From: Pseudoselenomonas ruminantium
Lineage (GTDB): Bacteria; Bacillota; Negativicutes; Selenomonadales; Selenomonadaceae
Reading direction: 5' to 3'
Length of the DNA stretch: 64,000 nt
Assembly (NCBI GenBank): GCA_015058655.1
Contig: SVBX01000002.1
Location: forward strand, 149,691 to 213,690
Shown here one piece after another: positions 9,022 to 16,155 of the stretch; the first letter of the stretch is position 1; each line of letters starts with the position of its first letter. The notes below the pieces were generated by a model that saw only the letters and a program-made list of their open reading frames with translations, had not been told where the DNA came from and did no database searches. The position numbers and the translations under genes are program-made.

Positions 9022-10287
9022 ATGGCAGAGAGAAAGAAGATTGTCATAGTAGGCGGCGGTTTTGGCGGCATCAAACTGGCTAAGGATCTGGCCAAGGAGG
9101 ATGTGGATGTGCTCCTGGTGGATCGACACAACTACCATCTGTTCCAGCCGCTCCTTTATCAGCTTTCCACGGCTATGCTGGGCACAGAGGAAATTGCCTA
9201 TCCCATTCGCAACTTCTTCCGTGAAAACAAGAATGTGGAGTTTTTCATGGCCAAGGCTCAGGGCGTGGATCAGGAGCGGAAGGTGCTGCTCACCAACCAT
9301 GGGGAAATAGCTTATGACTACCTGGTGCTGGCTGCCGGCGCCACCAACAACTTCTTCGGCATGAAGGAAGTGGCAGAGCACGCCTACGGCATGAAAACCC
9401 TGCAGGAGGCCCTGCACATCAGGAATCATGTGCTGCATATGTTCGAGCGTGCCAACAAGCATGAGGACGATGCCGAGACCCGCCGCAAGATGCTCACCTT
9501 CGTGGTGGTAGGTGGTGGCCCCACCGGGGTAGAAGAAGCAGGAGCTCTTATCGAGCTCATCAACATCCAGAAGAAGGAATTCCACAATCTGGATTTCAAC
9601 GAGGTGAAGGTCATCCTGCTGGAAGGCACCAACAAGCTGCTGGCCATGATGCCTGAGGACATGCAGCAGGAAACCCTGCGGGTGCTGAAGAAGAAGGGCG
9701 TGGATGTGCGCTTGGGCGCCCAGGTCAGCGGCTATGACGGGAATGTGCTGACCTTGAAGGACGGTACGGAGATTCCTTCCTCCACGGTTATCTGGGGTGC
9801 CGGAGTGAAGGCTGTGCCCTTCATTGCCAAATGCGGCGGTGAGGTGGATCGTGCAGGCCGCATTATCGTAGATGAGTACATGCGGGTGAATGGCAGCGAC
9901 AGCGTCTTTGCTATCGGCGACTGCGCCAATTACTGCCACGGCACCGAGCGTCCTCTGCCTACCATCGCTCCTGTGGCTACCCAGCAGGCTGCCGCCTGCG
10001 CGGTTAACATCATGAAGCTCATCCGCGGGGAGAGCAAGCTGGAGCCTCTCCACTACAAGGACCTGGGCACCATGGCTACCATAGGCAAAGGGGATGCGGT
10101 GATGTCCTGGAATGGTCACACCATGAGCGGTTTCTTCGCTTGGTGCGCTTGGCTGTTCGTCCACCTTATCCGCCTGGCAGGTCCTTATACCAACTTCACG
10201 GTGGCTGTCAAGTGGATTTGGAACTGGATTGCCGGCATTCGTCTGGGACGGATCATCACCAATATCAAGCTGGATCCGGAGAACTGA
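9022..10287 (+). CDS. ndh: Type II NADH dehydrogenase (NDH-2)
   Basis: A 421-residue flavoprotein that oxidises NADH at the membrane without pumping protons. The N-terminal FAD Rossmann motif is VIVGGGFGGIKLAK, the second NADH-binding Rossmann motif is FVVVGGGPTGVEEAGAL, and the FAD-contact strand is VFAIGDCAN. RHNYHLFQPLLYQ is the usual NDH-2 signature. The C-terminal 60 residues are aromatic and hydrophobic, as in the membrane-binding helices of the family. Start at 9022 is chosen because GGGAGG lies just upstream; the frame could begin 9 codons earlier but without a site. It probably regenerates NAD+ for nitrite or fumarate respiration. Confidence 0.93.
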   Translation: MAERKKIVIVGGGFGGIKLAKDLAKEDVDVLLVDRHNYHLFQPLLYQLSTAMLGTEEIAYPIRNFFRENKNVEFFMAKAQGVDQERKVLLTNHGEIAYDYLVLAAGATNNFFGMKEVAEHAYGMKTLQEALHIRNHVLHMFERANKHEDDAETRRKMLTFVVVGGGPTGVEEAGALIELINIQKKEFHNLDFNEVKVILLEGTNKLLAMMPEDMQQETLRVLKKKGVDVRLGAQVSGYDGNVLTLKDGTEIPSSTVIWGAGVKAVPFIAKCGGEVDRAGRIIVDEYMRVNGSDSVFAIGDCANYCHGTERPLPTIAPVATQQAAACAVNIMKLIRGESKLEPLHYKDLGTMATIGKGDAVMSWNGHTMSGFFAWCAWLFVHLIRLAGPYTNFTVAVKWIWNWIAGIRLGRIITNIKLDPEN

Positions 10288-10310
10288 GCATAAAAGAATA
10301 GCATGTTGGA

Positions 10311-10346
10311 TAGTGCAATCGGCCTTGGGCAGGTTGCACTATTTTT
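10311..10346 (+). terminator. Intrinsic terminator after ndh
   Basis: TAGTGCAA pairs with TTGCACTA around a 15-base loop and is followed by five T. Confidence 0.8.
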
Positions 10347-10424
10347 ATCGACAAAAGCATCTTAACAGTGTTACAATTATCATACATATACATTCAATTT
10401 ATGTCTGATGCAAGGAGGGTACCT

Positions 10425-10931
10425 ATGCTCACTGCTTTGACGAAAGACTATCCCCTCTCACCGGAGCTGCAGGGGAGAATTGATTTGGTGCTGGAAGCCC
10501 ATGACTATGACCCCACTCAGATCGTGGGCATCCTGCTGGAAGTGCAGGATCTGGACGAGCGGCACTATGTGCCGGAGCCTACGGCCTACTATCTGGCGGA
10601 AAAGCTCTCTATGCCCATTACCAACATCTTCGACTGCCTGAACTTCTACGCCCAGCTTTCTGATAAACCTCGGGCCAAGTACCCTATCCAGGTGTGCAAC
10701 TCTCCTGCCTGCCGGGTGAATGTCATCGACACCAAGCGCCTCTTGGGAACCCTGGAAGAACTGCTGGATATCAAGATAGGGGAAACTACCTACGATGGCA
10801 GGTTCACCCTGGAGACCATCAGCTGTTTCGGCGCCTGTGACAGGGCCCCTGCCGTGCGCATCAACGGCAAGGTCTACGACCATCTGGACAGCCGGGAGAA
10901 AATCGAAGCGCTGCTGCGCTCCCTGCCCTGA
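10425..10931 (+). CDS. hydC: NuoE-like [2Fe-2S] subunit of the hydrogenase
   Basis: A 168-residue thioredoxin-fold ferredoxin subunit (24-kDa complex I type) that passes electrons between the NuoF-like flavoprotein and the hydrogenase. Four cluster cysteines are visible as VCNSPACR (C-x4-C) and CFGACD (C-x3-C). The start at 10425 is fixed by AAGGAGGGTACCT; an upstream in-frame start has no site. It is the first gene of a tight operon, 12 bases before the NuoF-like gene. In Thermotoga-type HydABC this is the gamma subunit. Confidence 0.9.
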   Translation: MLTALTKDYPLSPELQGRIDLVLEAHDYDPTQIVGILLEVQDLDERHYVPEPTAYYLAEKLSMPITNIFDCLNFYAQLSDKPRAKYPIQVCNSPACRVNVIDTKRLLGTLEELLDIKIGETTYDGRFTLETISCFGACDRAPAVRINGKVYDHLDSREKIEALLRSLP

Positions 10932-10943
10932 GGAGGTGAAAGC

Positions 10944-12194
10944 ATGGAAAAAGTCAGTTTCCTTACCCGGAATTTTGGTAAGTACGATACGAATTCCATC
11001 GGCTCCTATATGAAGATAGGTGGCTTTTCTGCCCTGCGGAAGGCAGTAGCCATGGAACCGCTATCCATCAGCGACCTGATCGCCAGCGTCAAGGTGAAAG
11101 GCCGCGGGGGAGCCGAGTACGACATGGGTCGCAAGCTGTCACAGGCCAGAGCGGTGCAGGGAGAGCGGAAGGTGGTCATCTGCAACGCGGACGAAGGAGA
11201 GACTACCACCTTCAAGGATAGGGAGCTCATCAAGAACGACCCCTTCAACCTTATCGAAGCCATCATCGTTGCAGGCTTCGTGGTGGGGGCTACAGATGGT
11301 TATATCTATATGAGGGCAGAGTATTCCTGCTTCCGCCCCCTGCTTTTGAATGCCATCCGTCAGGCCAAGAGCTATGGTTTCCTGGGAGAAAACATCCTGG
11401 GGAAAGGCTTTGATTTCAATATCCACCTTTATTCCGGAGCCGGGGCCTATGTCTGCGGCGAGGGTACGGCTCTCATTCGCTCCCTCGAAGGCAAGGCGGG
11501 GCGCCCCCGCATGAAGCCGCCCTTCATCAAGCAAAGCGGCGTCTTTGCCCGTCCCACCTGCCTTTGCAATGTGGAGAGCCTTTCCATCGTGCCCCATCTG
11601 CTGCTTGACGAGGAGCAGGTCTATGCCCATTGCGGCAGGGGCGACTCCATCGGCACCAAGATGATCAGCGTGGCGGGAAATGTGAACAACCCAGGTGTCT
11701 TCGAGATACCCTTCGGCATCACGGTGCGGGAAATCATCTATGAGCTGGCAGGCGGCGTGCAGAAAGACCGCCACATCCGCCTTATCCAGTTCGGCGGCGC
11801 TTCCGGCAAGGTGGCAGACGAGAGCATTCTGGATACCCCTTATACCTATGAGGATTTGCGGGGGGCGGGGGTCATGGTAGGCTCTGGCGGACTGCTGGTC
11901 ATTGATGAGCGCACCAGCGTGCTGGATTTCTTGCGCATGAATCAGGAATTTTTCTCCGAGGAAAGTTGCGGCCAGTGCACCCCCTGCCGGGAGGGGAATC
12001 TCCATATCAAGATTATCCTGGAAAAGATGGCAGAGGGGCGGGCCACGGCAGAAGATATCCGCCAGATGCACAAGATTGCCCGGGTCATGTCCATGTCATC
12101 CCTATGCGGCCTGGGGGAAACAGCCCAGAACACCCTGCTGTCGGCAATGAAGGTATTCCCGGAGACTTTTGAGGTGGGAGGCAAGAGAGCATGA
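10944..12194 (+). CDS. hydB: NuoF-like FMN/[4Fe-4S] subunit of the hydrogenase, divergent
   Basis: A 416-residue flavoprotein matching the core of NuoF/HydB. It keeps NADEGE, the AGAYVCGEG stretch and the N3 cluster motif CGQCTPCREG, with the fourth ligand in SSLCGLGE. It lacks the N-terminal [2Fe-2S] and C-terminal ferredoxin domains found in larger HydB proteins. The glycine-rich FMN loop reads GRGGAEYDMGRKL instead of GRGGAGFPTGxKW, and the usual GEETAL is GEGTAL. The latter changes an acidic residue near the nicotinamide nucleotide site. It should be the site of NAD(P)H oxidation or reduction, but the pyridine nucleotide is uncertain. It overlaps the hydA start by 4 bases. Confidence 0.88.
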   Translation: MEKVSFLTRNFGKYDTNSIGSYMKIGGFSALRKAVAMEPLSISDLIASVKVKGRGGAEYDMGRKLSQARAVQGERKVVICNADEGETTTFKDRELIKNDPFNLIEAIIVAGFVVGATDGYIYMRAEYSCFRPLLLNAIRQAKSYGFLGENILGKGFDFNIHLYSGAGAYVCGEGTALIRSLEGKAGRPRMKPPFIKQSGVFARPTCLCNVESLSIVPHLLLDEEQVYAHCGRGDSIGTKMISVAGNVNNPGVFEIPFGITVREIIYELAGGVQKDRHIRLIQFGGASGKVADESILDTPYTYEDLRGAGVMVGSGGLLVIDERTSVLDFLRMNQEFFSEESCGQCTPCREGNLHIKIILEKMAEGRATAEDIRQMHKIARVMSMSSLCGLGETAQNTLLSAMKVFPETFEVGGKRA

Positions 12195-13951
12195 GCGAAA
12201 TGAATAAAGAGGCCGAGGTGCCCACGGTAAACCTCACCATCAACAATATTCCCCTCAAGGTGCCCAAGGGCACGAAAATCATGCAGGCAGCGAAGGAAAT
12301 CGGCATCGACATCCCTCATCTCTGCTACCATGAAGACCAGCGCATCAAGGCCCATTGCCGCCTGTGCTCCGTGGAGGTCACAGGCAGGCGCAGGCTCCTG
12401 GCAGCCTGCTCCACCGAGGTCTGGGAGGGTATGGAGGTTCACACGGACACCCCTATAGTCAGGGATACCCAGGTGGCCATCCTGCAGCTCATGCTGGCCA
12501 ACCACCATAAGGACTGCCTCAGCTGCCCCCGCAACCAGAACTGCGATTTGCAGCAGCTTTGCAGCCGCTTCAACATCATGGAATCCCATCTGCCCAGCGT
12601 GGTGAAGGATGAACCGCGCATTGTCACCAATCCCGCTATCGTGCGTGACCCCTCCAAGTGCATCCGTTGCGGCAGGTGCATACGGGCCTGCAAGGATGTG
12701 CAGGGCATCGCCGCCCTGACCTATGCCCATAGGAGCAGCGACATTACCGTCACTACCGCTTATGACAAGCCCATGGAACGCACGGACTGCGTGCTTTGCG
12801 GCCAGTGCAGCCTGGTATGCCCTACGGGAGCTATCGTGGAGAAGGACGATACGGATGCAGTGCTTGATGCCCTGCAGGATCCCAGGAAGCATGTCATCGT
12901 GCAGGTGGCGCCTTCTGTGCGGGTGGCTTTGGGGGATGCTTTCGGCATGGAGCCGGGGGAAATAGTCACGGGGCAGATGGTCACGGCCTTGAAGCTCTTG
13001 GGCTTTGACAAGGTCTTTGACACCAATTTCGGCGCCGACCTCACCATCATGGAGGAAGGCAGCGAGTTCCTGCATCGTCTCGAGCATGGGGGCACTTTCC
13101 CCATGATTACCTCCTGCAGTCCCGGCTGGGTGAATTTCCTGGAAAAGAACTTCGGTGACTTCACTGCCCACCTCTCCACAGCCAAATCCCCTATGAGCAT
13201 GTTCGGCGCCATCGCCAAGACATATTACCCGGAGAAGGCAGGCATCCCCGTGGAGGATATCGTCACCGTGTCCATCATGCCCTGCACCGCCAAGAAGTAC
13301 GAAGCCGCTCGCCCGGAAATGGGCCGGGACGGCAGGCGTGATGTGGATATTGTCCTCACTACCCGCGAGCTGATAAAGCTCATCAAATATGTGGGACTCA
13401 CCTTCCAAAAGCTGCCGGAAAGCGACTTCGACAGTCCCTTGGGAGTGGGCACCGGAGCAGGAGCTATTTTCGGCGCCACCGGCGGCGTCATGGAGGCAGC
13501 CCTGCGCACGGTTTACGAAAAGTATACGGGCAAGACTTTGGAGCGTTTGGACTTCCATGCTGTCCGGGGCTTTGAAGGCATCAAGGAGGCTGAGGTGGAC
13601 TTGGGGGACCGCAAGGTAAGGGTGGCCATTGCCCACACCTTGAAAAACGCCCGCCTGCTCATGGAACAGGTGCAGAAACACGAGTCACCCTATGACTTCA
13701 TCGAAATCATGGCCTGCCCCGGCGGCTGCATCGGCGGCGGCGGCCAGCCCATTGGCACCACCAATGCCATCAGGAAAAAGCGCATGGCGGCCCTCTATGA
13801 GATAGACAAGAACCTGCCCCTTCGCAAATCCCACGAAAACCCGGAGATCATCACCCTCTACAAGGAGTTCTTGGGAGAGCCTTTGGGGGAGAAAGCTCAC
13901 GAGCTTTTGCATACCCATTATCACAAGGTAGAGAAGGAATACACCTTCTGA
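12191..13951 (+). CDS. hydA: [FeFe] hydrogenase catalytic subunit
   Basis: A 586-residue M3-type enzyme that interconverts protons and H2. In order it has a plant-type [2Fe-2S] domain (C-x10-C-x2-C-x13-C near residues 38-68), a His-Cys3 [4Fe-4S] site (HKDCLSCPRNQNC), two ferredoxin clusters (CIRCGRCIRAC and CVLCGQCSLVCP), and the H-cluster domain. The H-cluster motifs are L1 TSCSPGW (residues 307-313), L2 MPCTAKK (363-369) and L3 MACPGGCIGGGGQP (507-520). In L1 the second Cys of the common TSCCPxW is Ser310. A small-subunit-like tail ends the protein. No maturase genes hydEFG are in the window. Confidence 0.95.
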   Translation: MSEMNKEAEVPTVNLTINNIPLKVPKGTKIMQAAKEIGIDIPHLCYHEDQRIKAHCRLCSVEVTGRRRLLAACSTEVWEGMEVHTDTPIVRDTQVAILQLMLANHHKDCLSCPRNQNCDLQQLCSRFNIMESHLPSVVKDEPRIVTNPAIVRDPSKCIRCGRCIRACKDVQGIAALTYAHRSSDITVTTAYDKPMERTDCVLCGQCSLVCPTGAIVEKDDTDAVLDALQDPRKHVIVQVAPSVRVALGDAFGMEPGEIVTGQMVTALKLLGFDKVFDTNFGADLTIMEEGSEFLHRLEHGGTFPMITSCSPGWVNFLEKNFGDFTAHLSTAKSPMSMFGAIAKTYYPEKAGIPVEDIVTVSIMPCTAKKYEAARPEMGRDGRRDVDIVLTTRELIKLIKYVGLTFQKLPESDFDSPLGVGTGAGAIFGATGGVMEAALRTVYEKYTGKTLERLDFHAVRGFEGIKEAEVDLGDRKVRVAIAHTLKNARLLMEQVQKHESPYDFIEIMACPGGCIGGGGQPIGTTNAIRKKRMAALYEIDKNLPLRKSHENPEIITLYKEFLGEPLGEKAHELLHTHYHKVEKEYTF

Positions 13952-13954
13952 GAG

Positions 13955-13985
13955 AATCCCGCCCGGTTTTCCGGGGCGGGATTTG
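13955..13985 (+). terminator. Intrinsic terminator after the hydrogenase operon
   Basis: AATCCCGCCC pairs with GGGCGGGATT; a 9-base loop and a short T tract complete it. Confidence 0.88.
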
Positions 13986-14034
13986 TGCCTTGAAAACTGC
14001 CTGTATATCTTTGGTGGTACAATAAAAGCGATGG

Positions 14035-14235
14035 CTAGTGCATTGGCGGTCGCATAAGCGTTGGCGGTATAACTCGGAAGAAGATGTCCCCCACCTCTAT
14101 AGGTGGGGGGCTAATATCATAATACCCTAAAGGGCACACTGCAGGCGGGAGCGCATATCTCCCGCCTCGTGCGACGCGAAGCTAGTCCCCGTGGGAAAAC
14201 GCTGATTGGAAGATTTTGCCTACGGCAAAATTTGA
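14035..14235. repeat. Structured non-coding stretch with three hairpins, possible IS200/IS605-type end
   Basis: The 459-base gap between hydA and ppx has no convincing gene. It holds three strong hairpins: CCCCCACCT/AGGTGGGGG (14088-14109), AGGCGGGAG/CTCCCGCCT (14143-14167) and ATTTTGCC/GGCAAAAT (14213-14231). The first, preceded by a GAAGAAG run, resembles the right-end hairpin of IS200/IS605 elements or the scaffold end of a TnpB guide RNA. No tnpA or tnpB is nearby, so a decayed or non-autonomous copy is the best guess. A stand-alone small RNA is the alternative. Confidence 0.35.
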
Positions 14236-14410
14236 ACAATTGCGTTATAAGATAAAATATTTTTTGGGGAGCAGGTGCTTTAGAGGGCAGGACGAAGAAA
14301 AATCAACTGAAAATAAAAATTAGCCCAGGGCAGGTTTTTTTCTCTTTATGCAGAAGAATAGCAGAAGTAGGTGTGCAACCGGATCAGTTTTCTGAAAGGA
14401 GAATGGCAGT

Positions 14411-15337
14411 ATGTATGGCATTATCGATATAGGTTCCAACACCATCCGTCTCAATATCTACCGCATGGATGGGGACAAGCCGGAGCTTTTGATGAGCAAG
14501 AAGGACTCCACGGGGCTGGCTTCTTATATCAAGCATGGCCGCATGAACGAGGAAGGCATTGAGAGGGCCAGCATTGTGCTCAGCGAGTTCAACGGGCTTC
14601 TGAAGGCCTTTAATGTAGAGGGTCATGCTTTTGCCACGGCGGCTCTTCGCAACATCGACAACAGTGAGGAAGCCGTGGACCAGATCATGCGGGCCAGCGG
14701 CCTGAAAATCGAGGTCATCCCCGGGGAGAAGGAAGCAGAGCTGGACTTTGTAGGGGCTACCCGGGCCATGCATCTGTCCACAGGCCTCCTGGTGGATATA
14801 GGCGGCGCCAGCACGGAGCTGGTGGTATACAAGAACCAGAAAATGGAGAAGGCCTTCTCCATGCCTGTGGGCTCCCTTTCCATGTATAACGACTATGTGA
14901 GCCATCTGCTGCCTACCAAGAAGGAGCGCAAGGCCATCCAGGAAGCTGTGCTGGCGGCCATGATGGCAGATTCGGACTTCTTTGAGGGCAAGTTCAAGAA
15001 GATTGATGGCATCTGCGGCGTGGGCGGCACTGTCCGGGCAGCCTGCAAGTTGAACAATGCCCTCTTCAACCTGCCCCCAAACAACAGCGTCATCAATGCG
15101 GTGAATGTGAAGAAAATCCTCAAGAAGCTGGAGAATCCGGAGGGCGATGAAGAAATCGCCACCAGCAAGCTTGACCTCATGCTGAAGGTGGTGCCTGACC
15201 GCATCCGCACCATCCTGCCCGGCATGATTATCCTGCAGACGGTGATCAAGCATTTCAAGGCCAAGATGATCCATGTGAGCTATATGGGTGTCCGGGAAGG
15301 CTATCTCTATCAGCAGGTGCTGAAGAGGGAGAGCTGA
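14411..15337 (+). CDS. ppx: Ppx/GppA family phosphatase
   Basis: A 308-residue protein of the actin/hexokinase-fold exopolyphosphatase family, hydrolysing polyphosphate or pppGpp. Visible motifs are IIDIGSNTIRLNIY at the N terminus, TAALRNIDN, VIPGEKEAELDF and the second glycine loop LLVDIGGASTELVVY. It is the short form without the C-terminal HD-like extension of E. coli Ppx. AAGGAG precedes the ATG. Whether polyphosphate or pppGpp is the main substrate cannot be told. Confidence 0.88.
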   Translation: MYGIIDIGSNTIRLNIYRMDGDKPELLMSKKDSTGLASYIKHGRMNEEGIERASIVLSEFNGLLKAFNVEGHAFATAALRNIDNSEEAVDQIMRASGLKIEVIPGEKEAELDFVGATRAMHLSTGLLVDIGGASTELVVYKNQKMEKAFSMPVGSLSMYNDYVSHLLPTKKERKAIQEAVLAAMMADSDFFEGKFKKIDGICGVGGTVRAACKLNNALFNLPPNNSVINAVNVKKILKKLENPEGDEEIATSKLDLMLKVVPDRIRTILPGMIILQTVIKHFKAKMIHVSYMGVREGYLYQQVLKRES

Positions 15338-15348
15338 AGATAAGAAAC

Positions 15349-15383
15349 AGGGGGCGGTTCACCTCGCGTGAACTGCCCTCTTT
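15349..15383 (+). terminator. Intrinsic terminator after ppx
   Basis: Long stem of AGGGGGCGGTTCAC with GTGAACTGCCCTCT and a CTCGC loop, followed by TTT. Confidence 0.88.
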
Positions 15384-15421
15384 GTGCATGGGAAAAGATT
15401 ATTTATGGGAGGGGCATGGAT

Positions 15422-16099
15422 ATGACTGATTGCCATCCGGAGGAGCTGCCGATTTTTGCCGGTCTGAAACCAGAGGAGGTGCAGTCCTTTATCAGACACA
15501 CGGCGGCGGTTGTGAAGCAGTACGAGAGAAAGGATAGGCTGCTGGCAGCTTATGAGGAGAATGACCAGCTGGGCATCATTTTGCAGGGGACGGCGCAGAT
15601 CCTCACAGAAGACTGGCTGGGCAATGAGAATGTGGGGCACAGGCTGGAGCGTGGAGCTTTGGTGGGGGTGAATTCTGCCATTTTGTCCGCCGAGTGCAGC
15701 GGCAGTGCGGTGGAAGCCATCACTCCCATGCAGGTGATGTGGATTCCCTATCGGGCACTGCTGGTTTCCGGGCCACGGCTGGGGCGCATCCACGGCATTG
15801 TCATGAAGCATATTCTGGAAGCCCTGGCCAGGAAGAATCTGCTCATGGTGGAGAAGATGGAATTGCTGTCCCAAAAGACCTTGCGGGAGAGGCTGATCAT
15901 TTATCTGGTGCAAAGGGAAAAGTGGCAGAAAAGTGAGCGGGTGCAGGTACCTGGCAGGGTGCAGCTGGCCAGGGAGCTTGACTGCAACCGCAGTGCCCTG
16001 ACCCGGGAAATCGGCCTGATGCAGGAAGAAGGGCTGCTGGAAGCCGGTCCGGACTGGCTGCAGCTGATGAAAGAACGCATTCTGAGCCGGGAGCAGTGA
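15422..16099 (+). CDS. Crp/Fnr-family transcriptional regulator
   Basis: About 225 residues with an N-terminal cyclic-nucleotide-type beta-roll and a C-terminal winged helix VQLARELDCNRSALTREIGLM. The recognition helix (NRSALTREI) lacks the Glu of CRP and FNR, so its DNA site should differ. No cluster of N-terminal cysteines like FNR is seen; single Cys residues are scattered. ATG at 15422 is chosen because GGAGG lies 9 bases upstream; ATG at 15416 is too close to it. The gene lies directly before ccmF. It is a good candidate for the protein that binds the inverted repeat upstream of nrfHA. The ligand is unknown (heme, NO or a metabolite). Confidence 0.85.
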   Translation: MTDCHPEELPIFAGLKPEEVQSFIRHTAAVVKQYERKDRLLAAYEENDQLGIILQGTAQILTEDWLGNENVGHRLERGALVGVNSAILSAECSGSAVEAITPMQVMWIPYRALLVSGPRLGRIHGIVMKHILEALARKNLLMVEKMELLSQKTLRERLIIYLVQREKWQKSERVQVPGRVQLARELDCNRSALTREIGLMQEEGLLEAGPDWLQLMKERILSREQ

Positions 16100-16155
16100 G
16101 GCCGCAGCTTTGAAATTATCGGTTGTGTATTTGTTTGAGGTGGGAGGAATTACTT

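Noticed and set aside
8938..10164. Minus-strand open frame opposite ndh
   Set aside because: Shadow of ndh with no domain and no start signal.
11942..13681. Minus-strand open frame of 579 codons opposite hydA
   Set aside because: Antisense to a certain hydrogenase gene; composition follows the complement of hydA codons.
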